Shown: one piece after another, positions 21,886 to 33,454 of the stretch | How positions within the stretch are numbered: the stretch's first letter is position 1 | Layout: each line of letters opens with the position of its first letter | NCBI RefSeq assembly: GCF_020283565.1 | Contig: NC_060063.1 | Coordinates: forward strand, 868,001 to 932,000 | Length of the DNA stretch: 64,000 nucleotides | From: Trifolium pratense | Lineage: Eukaryota > Streptophyta > Magnoliopsida > Fabales > Fabaceae | Direction of reading: 5' to 3' | Notes under the pieces: model-generated | The model's input: only the letters and a program-made list of their open reading frames with translations | Databases searched by the model: none | What the model was told of the DNA's origin: nothing | Translations under genes and position numbers: made by a program

Positions 21886-24800
21886 TCATAGACGTGCCTT
21901 TGTCGTTGGATTAGATGAAGCCGGTGCACTCTGCAGGCAATACAAAAGATAATGTCAAGCATGCTCTAGTTGATATTTAATCAATGAAATGTAGCAATTA
22001 TACATGCTTATGATGATTTGTTTTAAATAATGAAGGAGATTTTTGTCTTACCAAAGGAATGCCTTTTATTGCTCTTTCTTCCAAATACTGTGATGGTTTA
22101 TAAAAGTTACCATATAATTGTGCCCATTTTTTAAGGCTGTTATAAATATGCTTAGCTCCGACCAGATCAGCCCAGAAAACAATGCCACCCCTGCCAAAAA
22201 AATTGATTGCAATGAGACATAAGTTAGTTGTCGCCTTTTATTCCCTAAATTATTGTAAAGGTCGTTCTCGGTCATTAAGAGAAGGGAAGGGGGCATACCG
22301 ATAACTTGGGAAGCTCATTCCAAGAACAGATGCAATGTCAAGGTCAGATGCTCGAATAACAACTCCTTCTTCCAGAACACGACAGGCCTCGTTCACTATT
22401 GGAAAGAGTATCATCTCCACAATCTCTTGATCGGTGATAGATATGGGCTGTAAAAGTAACAAAATATGAGTTTTACTTGCCTCGCTGATTAAACCATCAT
22501 CACATTAAAAGGCAACAATGTCAGTTTCAATTTGATGTTAATATCAATAGGAATCTATGGCCCTGTTTGGATAAACAACATAATTAAGCGCTTATGATAT
22601 AAGTGTTTATATATAAGTTTATTTCTAAAACAAAATATAAAATAAAGTCAAACTATTTTCATATAATCTGTTTTCATAAATTATCCTAGAGAGCTTATGA
22701 AAATAAGTTCAAACAGCTTATGGACATGCCTTAAGCTGTTTTCATAAACTCTCTCAAACAGTCTCCCAAGTGCTTATGCCAATAGATATGCTCAATCAAA
22801 TAAGTCAATCCAAACAGTTCCTATATGCGACACTACAAAATAGAAGCACCTTTCCATTCGGCATGATATTGCAAATTCTTCTAGACTCCTCAATAATTGG
22901 TAGTACTGAAGGGTCAGGTTTTGGTTTGCTACCCTTTTCATAAATGTAGTACCCTTTGCCGTTATTTTTTCCTGATAAGACACGGACGGAAAGCATTAGT
23001 TACTTGCAGCACAAGTAATGCCTCTAACACAAAAGAAAGCATAATTTGTGTAAAGGGTAATGATCAACAGATCAAGTGTTACCATTTCTCCCGCTTTTGA
23101 TCAAAAGATCAACAAGTGGAGTTTTGAATGTACGGTCAGGAAATGCACCAGCAAATTCTTTTCCAACGGCTAAGGCAACTCCGTAGCCAGCCAAGTCCTG
23201 GAGCCTGCAAAAGCCATAGAAAGACTGTTTCATGATATAGAACCGCATGGAGAGACTTATGCTCGGTGTCTCGGATCTGATGCCATGAAATCAATAACTA
23301 TTTATTTATGCAAGCCTTTTATCCTATTAGCATTTTGTACGTAAGTTGAGACTTAAATGCGTGTTTACAACATAATTTCTATAACAATGAATTGCATTAG
23401 AAACTTCAAACAGCCATCAGATTAGTGGCATATGCATTTTGTTACAGATTATAAAAAAACAGAAACATTAAGAGAAGAGTATTTACTGTAAAGGACCCAT
23501 GGGAAGGCCAAAATTGGTTATCAATCTGTCGATTCTGAAACCATCGACCCCTAAGTTGACCAACAAATGGGCACCTTGTGCATATGGGAAGAAAGTTCTG
23601 TTCACGGCGAAGCCAGTGCAGTTACCGACCACAACAGGAGACTTTTTTATGACTTTACCAACTGTAATCAGATCAAGAATAACTTGTGCAGAAGTTTTAT
23701 TTGTTCGAACAATCTCCAAAAGAGGCATAATATGAGCAGGACTGCAGATCAAGAAGCAAAGTCAGAAAGCATCCATAGAACATTTTCAAAATGTTATTTA
23801 TAACAGGATCTTTAAGTACACAAACGTACGTACGCGCGCGCATGTGTGAATGCGTATAATTTTCCTTTAAAAAGAAAAGGAAACAAGAGAAATGAGTTAA
23901 ATAATAACCTGAAAAAATGAGCACCGACAACACGATCTTGAGAGCTGATCTTTTCGCCAATAATGTCAAGGTCAATAGTCGATGTGTTTGTTGCCAAAAT
24001 GCAATGTGGGGGACATATCTTCTCCAGATCACTAAATATTTCTTGTTTAAGACTGACTTTTTCAATTACAGCCTGCAAAGAGAGAACATTAATACTAATT
24101 AGCTTCTAATAGTATAAAAAATAAATGTTGCATGTCCTCCATTCATAAACAGATTTGGACATCGGACATGACACAGACACGTCAATATAGGTAATAATAT
24201 GTATCTGTGTCGGACATCAACACATGTCAAACACCAAACATGCTAGTGTCGGTGCTACATACCACGGGACAGTAAAAATAGACTTAAAGAAAAAGTGCAT
24301 AACAAAAACACTTCGAGTTTGACAACTGCAAAAGACCCGAATTCCAATGTTTGGTACTACGCAAACTATTTACCAAGTATAACAAAAAAGACTTCATGAA
24401 ACCAACCTCAATGACCAAGTCAACATCTTTAAATTCTGTGTAATCTAGAACACCTTTAAGCAGTGAGAGAGCTCCTTCTGCCTTTTGTTGGGTCAACTTT
24501 TTTCTTGTTACTAAGCCACGTACATTTGCTATCATACAAAAGGAAACAAAAATATATTTAACAAGTCGTATAGCATAAAGTTATATGTATCAAGGATGAG
24601 ACTGGTTTACATTTAAAGGCTGGTTATCTTCAATTTCTTAGATGATATAAATGATAGAAAAATGATAATTTTTTTGTAATATTATGAAGCACGGACACGT
24701 CGACACCGATAATAGTTTGAGAAAATGAAATAATTAAGTGTAATACCGACACGGGACACGGCTAATCTGAGGAGAGTCTATGCTTCATTAATAACACGTC

Positions 24801-27800
24801 ATTCATAATTATGGCAACTTGACAATAATTTTCACAGACCAATTATGAACTAATTAGTCTTGTGTATCAAATTATTCCTACTTTAATGACATCAAATGAC
24901 TGGAAATGTCACCTTCTATAGTTTTTATTCCTTTCTGAAGATATTCAGAATTGACTTCCTTGAGTATAACACGAATGTTGCCTAGTATAAGTGCTGTAGC
25001 AATGCCGGAACCCATTAGACCTCCCCCAATAACAGCAGCTTTTCTCACATTTCTTGGCTTTAGTCCAATATCAGTTACACCAGGAATCTGCCGAAAGAGA
25101 GAGTCGGTGAATACATTAAATAAACAAGAGTAAACTCACAGCAGCTATTTATCAAGTTCAGCAATGAAAAGATGAGAAAATCCATATTAAAAACTGAAGT
25201 ACGAAACCATATGAAATTTTGGGTTTTCAGTTATTTGTAGGGAAGTACAATTAGTACTATTATACCTTTGTTGTCCGAGAACTAGACAAACAATATTTCT
25301 TTCTTTAACAAATGTTAAAATATAATAATTGTTATATCTAGCCATGTACCTTCGATATTGTGCGCTGAGCAAAGAAGACATGAATTAAACCTTTTGCGGT
25401 TTCAGACAATACTAGTTTCTTGAATACTTCTGCTTCCTGCAATTAATTTGATGGTAAATAATAATTAAAAAAAAAAGGTAGCAAGAAACTTGTAATGCAA
25501 ATCATACTAGAAGAGGAAGAACTAACAATACCCTTAAAACTCCACTGTAACCTCCGTGAATTATCCCATGTTCAATCACATCGATGCAAGCTTGTTGTTG
25601 AGGCAAATGTGAAGCAGTTTTCTTGACATGTTGTCTGGCAGTTGCCAACACCTCACGTGCGTCGGAACCAAGTTTTTCTGTGATATGAAGTGAACGAACC
25701 CAAGGTTTGCGCCTCTCCGCAATATCAAGAGCCCAAAGCCTTGACACCTTAAGTAACTCTTCAGGAGATACAATAGCATCAATAAGTCCTAGTTTCTTCC
25801 CTTCTTCCGATGAGATTGGTTTTGATGTCTGTAAGAAATGCAAATTTAACATATGTTTATAGCACCACAAAGGTGAAAAGAAAAGATAGAAAATCATGTA
25901 CGCGGAAAAAAGTTTCTTTTTTTTTTTTAGTGTGAAAATGCAATAGAAGCTAAAACAATTGGAAATGAATGGTTAACATCTTACCAGCATCATTTCAACA
26001 GCTTTAGCCGTCCCAACAAGCCTTGGAAGACGCTGTGTACCTAGTAAATCAATAATGTTTGTCAAGATTTCAGTGAGTGATACGAAGACATGAAAAGTTT
26101 CTTACTCCTAATCTACATTACCAAACACAAGAGCATGCAAATGTTGATTACCTCCGAATCCGGGAATAATACCAAGTGTCAGCTCTGGCAGGCCCAGTTG
26201 AGCTTCCGGAGCAGAAACACGTGCATGGCATCCCTATACAATGACAAAGTATTACATTACAATGATGAAAGTTCTATACCAATCTAACGGTTGTAACATA
26301 GGATTCACCAGTATTGTCAAATAGCATCTATAACCACACTATAGTGCTATAACATTATAGCGTAACTGAATTTAAACATATATATATATAGCTATTGTTC
26401 GGTTGTACGCTATTTAGTACAAAGTGTTGTCAAATCGCAGCTATAACGCTGCTATAGCACTGCAGCATAGCAGAATTTTACCAGGCCTCTATTTTACACG
26501 ATTCTCAATTGATAACACGCCCTAAACATGCCTCCAAGCAACAATGAAGACACTTGCAGAAATAATTCTTATTTAGAAGAAAAACATGCATTCTCAATGA
26601 CAAATAAACTAACCATGGCCAATTCTAATCCACCTCCAAGAGCAAGCCCCTGTACTGCTGCCACAACAGGCTTCTTTGAATCTATAATTGCGAAGATTCG
26701 ATATTACTAATCAATGATGTTGCAATTTGCCACATTCATGCTAAAAGAAACATCAAGGAAGGAAAGTTAAACTTAAAGAACCGTTATAACCTTCAATTGA
26801 GTTGACAACTAGCTCCACGGATACATCAGGGACAAGTGTGATATCCCCTATCAAGAAAAAACAGCAAATATATAAAACTCAACCATAATTCAAGTAAGTT
26901 TTGTATAGAATACGCGCTTCTGAGCAATTTCTACAACAAAAGATAAAATAAAGTCAAACAGTTCGCACATAAGCTATAAGTTGTTTTCATATAATGGAGA
27001 GCTTATGGAAATAAGCACAAAACATCTTATAAACATGTCATCAACCATTTCCATAAGCTCTCCCAAACATTTCTTACAATTTATGAAGCACGGACACTCC
27101 TCAGAATAGCCGTGTCCCGGTGTCGGACACCAACACGACACCGACACTTATGATTACACTAAATTATGTCATTTTCTCAAATTATTATCGGTGTCCGTGG
27201 CTGGCCTTCATACAGGATATATACAAGATTCACAACCATAATTCAACTAAATTTTGAATCTAGCTAGCACAATTAGGTCATGTTTGGATAAACAACTTAG
27301 TTAAGTGCTTACAGTATAAGCGATTATCAAGTATTTCTATAACAAAAGATAAAACAAAGTCAATATGTTTGTTTTCATAATCTATCATGGAGAACTTATG
27401 AAACACCTTATGAACATATCATTAGCTGTTTTTATAAGCTCTCTCAAACAGTCTTACAAGTGTTTATGTCACTAAATAAGCTCAAATAAGTCAACCCAAA
27501 CAGTGCTTATACCAATCCAGCTTACCAGTTTGGTGAACTTTCTGCATTACACTGATGTCAAACCCTCCAGAAAATCTCCCACCATTACCTGAATTCAAGA
27601 GAGTAAGACATAAAACAATTGCAAATTTTCATACTTTAACAATCAAATCAAATGATATTGATGATCCATTCCATTCTACAAATTGAACAAGGTAAATACT
27701 CTCGTATACATTTTATTTGAATATGTACTGGTACACCGTCGTGGTGGATAATTCTGATAAATCTAAAAAAATCAATAAACAATATTTGTGAACCTATCAC

Positions 27801-28370
27801 AATTATGCACCTCAACAGGATCCTGATACATATCTAAATAAAATAAAGGAAAATGTTAAACAGTGCCCCTGTTTATAGTAATATGACATTGGAGTTTGTA
27901 CGGTCAACTCCTCAAAAGTCTAAAAGTGTTCTTTTCAATTTAAAAGTTTTTTTTTTCCTTAACCAGTGCACCGCACCGGTTAGCATGACCTATGTGTAAG
28001 AATTCACTATTGAACAAACCCATTTTCACAAAAACAAAAATCATGAATAAATAAACAATCCAAAGAAAAATTACCAGTCAAAACTATAGCTTTTACATCA
28101 TTCCTCCTTGATGCTTCATCAAATTTGTATTTCAACGCCCTAATAACTGATCAAACCAAACAACAACAAAAACATGAAAATTTCACATAAGTTGATCAAA
28201 ACAACATCAAAATTAACTAATAAAAAACTACAATTTACAACAAAAAGAATGAAAATTGATGAAACACTAAGCTTACTTGGAATAGCCAAAGCATTAACAG
28301 GTGGGTTACACATAGTGATAACAGCAACACCATCATTTCCAACCTCAAAATCAACCTTAACTGATGCCAT
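21886..28370 (-). CDS. AIM1: Peroxisomal fatty-acid beta-oxidation multifunctional protein, AIM1-like
   Basis: Eighteen exons on the minus strand (plus coordinates): 28277-28370, 28075-28146, 27526-27588, 26791-26847, 26614-26681, 26152-26233, 25985-26040, 25532-25828, 25350-25436, 24913-25087, 24407-24528, 23909-24072, 23487-23741, 23083-23204, 22850-22971, 22299-22447, 22052-22190, 21886-21930. Frame is kept throughout, giving 722 aa, the usual family size. The N-terminal half is an enoyl-CoA hydratase/isomerase ([31 protein letters not shown], with the expected glutamates). The middle is an NAD-dependent 3-hydroxyacyl-CoA dehydrogenase (GGGLMGSG at 313-320; catalytic His in GAHFF near 443), followed by the C-terminal dehydrogenase domains. 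The last three residues, ARL, fit a type 1 peroxisomal signal. AIM1 and MFP2 carry out the hydratase and dehydrogenase steps of beta-oxidation, including for jasmonate precursors. Sequence resembles AIM1 more than MFP2 by memory of the family. Confidence 0.93.
22559..22822. repeat. MITE copy, GTTTGGATAAACAACTTA family, near full length
   Basis: Starts GGCCCTGTTTGGATAAACAA and ends AATAAGTCAATCCAAACAG, the termini being inverted repeats. Interior blocks AAGCGCTTATGATATAAG and CTCTCTCAAACAGTCTC recur in other copies. It lies in an AIM1-like intron (between exons 15 and 16). Confidence 0.6.
24680..24790. repeat. Dispersed GACACCGACAC-rich repeat
   Basis: Contains ACGTCGACACCGATAATAG, TTTGAGAAAATGA and ACACGGGACACGGCTAATCTG. 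The reverse complement occurs at 27085-27215, and a related CGGACATGACACAGACACG piece at 24160-24265. All lie in introns of the AIM1-like gene. Confidence 0.45.
26315..26480. repeat. Dispersed noncoding repeat (GTCAAATAGC family), second copy
   Basis: Shares GTCAAATAGC, TTGTTCGG, CGCTATTTAGTACAAAGTGTTG and GCTATAGCACTGCAGCATAGC with 3100-3245. It lies in an AIM1-like intron, next to a short (TA)n run. Confidence 0.5.
27085..27215. repeat. Dispersed GACACCGACAC-rich repeat, inverted copy
   Basis: Reverse-oriented relative of 24680-24790: GAAGCACGGACACTCCTCAG, GCCGTGTCCCGGTGTCGGAC and ATTATCGGTGTCCGTGG. Intronic and noncoding. Confidence 0.45.
27275..27510. repeat. MITE copy, GTTTGGATAAACAACTTA family
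   Basis: Starts AGGTCATGTTTGGATAAACA and ends AATAAGTCAACCCAAACAG; same internal order as 22559-22822. A truncated relative lies just before it at about 26915-27075. Intronic. Confidence 0.55.
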
Positions 28371-29200
28371 GTCTAAGAGGAAAAAACAAATCAAAAGTTG
28401 GTTTCTTTATGAATCAAGAAAGAGTTTTTATGGATCAAAGGAAAAGAAAACGATGTGGGTTTATAGTTTCCTAGAGAACAAAGAAATTACAAAGGTGTGT
28501 GAAAATGAAACATTGACTCACCGACCGGATACGAGGTGTGTGTAACACGTGGAGGGGATACAATCAGATGGAAGCACCACCACAGTAAGATCGTGAGAGT
28601 GTAACCATCCCAACTCAATCGGACGGTTCAGATATCATCAACAGCATGAAATCATAACTTTAGTCCAAATTCATCAATTTATTATTTGCGTAATTTTCTT
28701 TCCATTATACCAAATCAAATGTATCATAGTTCATGGATTTTCACCCGTCTCATTTTTGCGTGACGGGTTATTTTTAACTTTTTTTTTTTTCATTGAATTT
28801 TCACTTGTCACGCAAGTTGTTTATATCTGTAATAGAAAAAAGATTGGTTGCATAAATGTTGTCAAAATCATCCCAAAATAAAATGAAGGTGAACATTCTA
28901 GAAAAAAAAGAAGTAATTTTGGCAAGGACATTAATTTTTAACCACTAAATTACTTGACAAAAATATAAAGGTGAAAATTATAGTAAAAAAAGTAAATATG
29001 GAGGACAAAAATTAGTTTTTAAAAAGAAAATATAAAAACTAAATATGCATTTAACTCTTTTTTAATTACAAATATGCATTTTAGTCTATAATCTGTTGAA
29101 TGATTGTGAGGTCAATTTATTTATTTTATTTTTTTGGGTCAACGTGAGGTCAATTTCTTAATTGTAAGATAATGGTAGTTGCGTTTTTCTTTTTTAATGC
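28371..29200. other. Upstream region of AIM1-like gene, no gene seen
   Basis: This is the 5' flank of the minus-strand AIM1-like gene. It holds no convincing open frame beyond short chance ones. An AT-rich tract with scattered GTCACGCAAG/TGACGGG words lies near 28740-28830. Promoter elements were not pinned down. Confidence 0.4.
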
Positions 29201-29202
29201 TA

Positions 29203-29322
29203 AATATTCCATCCATCCCAAAATATAAGCAAAATTAAGTCAACAAAAGTTAATGTATCTGGATTAAATTTTACACCAAATACATAAACTTTTGTTGATT
29301 AGTTTTTGCTTATATTTTGGGA
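29203..29322. mobile_element. Stowaway-like MITE
   Basis: Left end ATTCCATCCATCCCAAAATA followed by TAAGC; the right end, reversed, is ATCCCAAAATATAAGCAAAA. Nearly the whole element is an inverted repeat (AAGTCAACAAAAG against CTTTTGTTGA). About 120 bp. Confidence 0.65.
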
Positions 29323-29475
29323 TATTCCCTCCGATCCTATATATAAGAGAAAATTTAGTTTTTAAATTTATTAAAAATATAATGTATCTATACCATATTA
29401 TGGATCAAATACATTGGATTAAAAATCTAAAAAGTAAATTTTTTCTTATATATACGACCGAAGAGAGTATTCATT
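29323..29475. mobile_element. Stowaway-like MITE abutting the previous one
   Basis: Left end CCCTCCGATCCTATATATAA (then GAGAAAATTTA) and, reversed, right end CTCTTCGGTCGTATATATAA (then GAAAAAATTTA). It begins where the neighbour ends, sharing only TATTCCCT/TATTC flanks. Noncoding. Confidence 0.6.
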
Positions 29476-29604
29476 TTGAGTTATACACGATGAACCTCTA
29501 GGGAAAAAAATAGTTTGATTTATAGGATGTGACTCAATTAAGAGGTCATAAAATTCCAAAGATAAATTATAGATTAGCCAATTGGTTGGTCCAACTGATC
29601 GAAC

Positions 29605-29684
29605 TACATGATACCTTAATAGCCACTTGGTGGTTGTAACATAATACATGATACCTTAATAGCCACTTGGTGGTTGTAACATAA
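29605..29684. repeat. 40-bp direct tandem duplication
   Basis: TACATGATACCTTAATAGCC and the following CACTTGGTGGTTGTAACATA occur twice in a row (29605-29644 and 29645-29684) with at most one mismatch. Confidence 0.85.
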
Positions 29685-29959
29685 TTTCTTAGTAATTACT
29701 TAGATATACCTTAATTTATAGTTCTAATTTAAAATAATACTTTTCATTAAAAAATTTGAAATTGTTGGTGCATAGAACGAAGTCTAGAGAAAGAAAAAAA
29801 TTATACTAGTTTCTACTAAAAGAAATTTTGTCTTGAATTCCTCATCAAAGATACAGCTAAATTAGAGAAGTGTCTTGATATATTGATGACATTTGCTATT
29901 GAACTTTTGCAAACAAAAGAATTTTCCACAAATAAATAATATAAATTAAATTACTAAAA

Positions 29960-30235
29960 TTATAGGGATTTTTGTGAATGGGATAGGAGCTCAATCTTTT
30001 AATGTGATTTCGGTATCCATGATATTCTTATACCAACAGTAGGAAGCTTTCAATTCCATTAGGTGGATTTCCATTCCATAAATCGATAATTATGGAATTA
30101 ACATATTCTCTTACACGTTACGATTGAAAAATAATTTCACATAAACAAGTTTTGTTGATATTAAATATTCTTACTAGGTGCGTTGATTGTTGTTCATTCC
30201 CTTCAATATGTTGAAAACTCTATTCTTTTCAGAGA
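29960..30235. repeat. Dispersed repeat also present in TCX-like intron 3
   Basis: Shares, in order, GGGATAGGAGNTCA, AACAGTAGGAAGCTTTC, CCATTCCATAA, ATTATGGAATTAACA, ACAAGTTTTGTTGATATTAA and TCCCTTCAATATGTTGAA with 13505-13785. It is noncoding; its nature is not recognised. Confidence 0.5.
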
Positions 30236-31859
30236 TTTTTTTCGATTATTTTTTTTAGAAGTGGGGGTAAAATCACATGTTACCCCCAAAACACCTCATT
30301 TTTAGGGAACTCTCAAATTGGACCAAGTGAGGGTTTGGGGAGTTTAAAAAATCTCCAAAGTCTTCCCCTATTTTTTTTTAGGTTGTTTGGGAGTTTGAAA
30401 TGAAAGTGAGAATTTTAGAAAAAAGGAAGAAGCGAGTGGAAAGAATAGATGATTTTTAGAGAGGGGAGCTTTGTGACATTTTTTTTTTCATAATACAAAA
30501 TCTTCTTAATTTTGAAGGAACTCAAAAATTGTATTGTAGAAGGTTTTTGAAGGATTTGGGAGGTTTGTATGAATTCTTAAAATTTAATCTATATTTTTTA
30601 ATATTCTTAAAATTTAAAATATATTAATCAAAAGTATTCATTTATCATTCGATACAAAAATGCTCTCTTAAAAAATATGGTAATGTTTTTTGTTTTTTCC
30701 TCTACATTCCTCTCCATGAAAGCCCTCCCCACTCTCCTCCAAACTCACGAACAAAATCTTAATCTCCTAAGCAATAAATAAGTTAATTCAAAATAAGTAA
30801 TTTCTAATTCCAATAAATACTAATAATTTTACAATACGACTTTTAATAATAAGGAAAAATAATTTCATAATTTCATTGCAATCATAAGTAGTAATAATAT
30901 AAAATTCTAATTTCAAAATAAATAAAAATAAATTTTTCATAACCATATTCAAAAAAAGGAATGCTAATCATATCATATACTATTCTAATTTTAAAAAAAT
31001 GCAAGAGTATCTTACATTATTTACTTTGCTTTGACATAAGAGCGTAAGGGTCTGTTTGGTTCGGGGGTTTTGGAGGGGAGGTGAGGGGAGGTAATATTTT
31101 AATTTTTTTGTGTTTGGTTCAATTTTTAGGAGGGGATATGAGGGGAGGGGAGGTAAGCAGAATCCCTCCTAAACTCAATTTTTGCTTCCCCCCAAATTGG
31201 GGGGTTTTGGAGGGGAGGGAAGCTTTTATAAAGTTTATTAAACTGACAAAATTATCCTCAATATATTTTAGAATTCCAATATTATCCTTATTACCATTTT
31301 TATTATTAGGTCTTTGTTGTCTGTATTGCTTATACTCCTTGTCTACCTCTGTTTGTACCTGTGGTGCCGTTGCTGCTCATCAAGTATGTATCTGCGTTTA
31401 TTTGCGTTATTTCTTTTCTGCGATTATATATATGACGTTTCTGTGTTTATGTACTAATGATGTGGTGTCATGTTTATGCGTTTTTGTAGTATGATGTGGT
31501 GTCGTGTTTCTGCGTTTATTTCTTTTCGTTGTTTTCCTGTACATACATATATATGCTTATTGCTTTTCTGCGTCATTTATTTTCGCGAGCATACATGGAT
31601 ATATGATCATTTGCGTTTATACATATATATATATGTGACTGTATTGTATTGTTTTGCTCTTCTTTTGAGAAAAGAATATATATGTATTGAGAATGAGAAA
31701 TTGAAATTTGAGTAAATACATATTACCCTTCAAGCATCTGCAATGAAATTTGAATTTTTATATGTAGTTTAAATGTTAATTTTTTTATAGGAGTATTGAT
31801 AGTTTGTTAAACTATTATATGTGAAATTTATTTTTTTTTAAAATATTTTATTGAATTAG

Positions 31860-32372
31860 ATGGATCATCAAGATCGAGAAATTGTTATTAATAGATGGTT
31901 TGATCTGCGTCGAAGAGCTGTAGCTCAACTTATGTGTGCAATTGTTTACCTTTATGTTCGGATGTCTCGTAAGAGAAAATTAAGTTATAGCATGAGCTCT
32001 GAGAGAGAAAGGGTGCGTGAAGAAATAATGTATCGAATTAGTAACTGTGAAACTAGTAGAAATCTATTGAGAATGAGCCCTCAAACTTTTTTAAGGCTAT
32101 GTGATATGTTAGAAAGAGAGGGGGGTTTACAGGCTACACGATGGTCAAGCGTGGAAGAACAAGTTGCAAAAACAATTTACATATTAACCCATAATGTTAA
32201 AAATCGTGAAGTCAAATTTTGGTTTCGGCGTTCGGGCGAGACAATTAGTCGTCATTTCCATCAAGTTTTAAAAGCTATTCTTGAATTGGAAGAAAAATTT
32301 ATTGTACAACCTGATGGCTCAACGGTCCCTCTGGAAATTTCTAGTAGCTCTAGATTCTACCCATATTTTAAG
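31860..32372 (+). pseudogene. Harbinger transposase, N-terminal part only
   Basis: The 171 readable codons match the N-terminal region (DUF8040-type helix-turn-helix) of plant Harbinger transposases: LRMSPQTFLRLCDMLERE, then EEQVAKTIYIL, FWFRRSGETISRHFHQVLKA and the terminal RFYPYFK. In intact relatives FYPYFKDCIGAIDGTH starts the DDE nuclease domain, so everything catalytic is missing. The reading ends at a plausible intron donor (AAG|GTAACC at 32373), and the next sequence is the Myb-like gene's leader. This is deletion, not frameshift. Confidence 0.8.
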
Positions 32373-32418
32373 GTAACCCTTTTTATTAATATGTTATAAT
32401 TGATCATTTTTATAGCTT

Positions 32419-33454
32419 ATGGCATCGAAAAAGCAATTATCAACCAACAATGGTAACTCTAGGACTTTGAGTTGGACTAGAGCCATGGACGATGCTCTTG
32501 TTGATGCTTTCATGCATGAATTTGAAAATGATAACAAAGTTAATGGTACCTTCACATCAACAGCGTATGACCATATTACAGCTGAAATCAGTGCATTATT
32601 TGGGGAAAAAATTGACAGGGTGAAGATAAAAAACCGTTGGAAAACTTTGAAAAAAAACTTCACCGAATATTACGACATTTTTAAAGGTGGTATGAGTGGA
32701 TTTTCTATGAATCCAACTACACAATTATGGGATGCTGAGCCAGAAGTTTGGGATGCTCTAATTGCGGTAAGTTTTATAAATCTTGTATTTTGCAATATTT
32801 TTATTAATTAATAGTTGTATAACTATTGTGAAACTTATTTTTCAGTCAAAACCAAAAGCGGCATATTGGAGAAATGTTCCACTTCCAAATTATGAGAAGA
32901 TGGTGACACTTTATGGACCCAACCGAGCTGATGGCGATGAATCTGGGACTTTAAAGGAGACAAGAAAACAAAGTTCACCGGTCATCGATGAAGACTTTGT
33001 AGAAACTATTCAAGACATTGATGGTCATGTTGCTCAAAATGAGGTGAATTTAGAGGGTTTTGATGCTCCTCATTTTGATTTTACTGTACCTGAAACACAA
33101 TCATCAGACCCTTCTCCTATAGCAAGTGGTAGTAAAAAGAAGAAATTGAAAGTGGCTAAGAATAAAGAGTCAAACAATGAAATGATTGAAATGAAAGAGT
33201 CAATGAATATGGTTGCTGAGGCACTACGAGAAGGAAATGAAATAATGAGAGAACGTCAAAAATATGATCTGCCTCCAATTTCTGGTCAAGAAACATGGAA
33301 TTTAATAGAGGGTTGCGGGTGTGAGGCAGCGTCAGTGCCTGAGATATATTGTGCTGTCATGAAAGATGTTAACAAGCTTAGAATGATTCTCCAATGTCCA
33401 CTTGAAGCACGCAAAGCTGTGATAATGCAACTGGTCTTTGGTTCATCAGATTAA
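32419..33454 (+). CDS. Harbinger-associated Myb/SANT-like protein
   Basis: Two exons, 32419-32766 and 32846-33454, joined in phase 0, give 318 aa. Residues ~13-100 form a Myb/SANT-like DNA-binding domain (Myb_DNA-bind_3) with the usual aromatic marks: LSWTRAMDDALVDAF, NRWKTLKKNFTEYYDIF, and a W in WDAEPEVWDALI. A PNYEKM...LYGPNRADGDE block follows, then an acidic stretch, a Lys-rich KKKKLKV patch that could serve nuclear import, and a helical tail. In Harbinger elements this second protein binds subterminal DNA and brings the transposase to the nucleus. The frame is open and uninterrupted. Confidence 0.8.

Noticed and set aside
23697..24065. 122-codon minus-strand frame in the AIM1-like gene
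   Set aside because: It is in the wrong frame and crosses an exon-intron border of the AIM1-like gene; the true exons 12 and 13 explain the region.
28139..28146. AIM1-like exon 2 starting at 28139 (TTATTAG acceptor)
   Set aside because: It gives an immediate in-frame stop; the acceptor GATCAG at 28147 keeps the frame and the family sequence.
31081..31494. 137-codon plus-strand frame at the left end of the Harbinger element
   Set aside because: It covers the GGGGAGG terminal repeats and T-rich noncoding DNA; the composition is odd and it has no domain.
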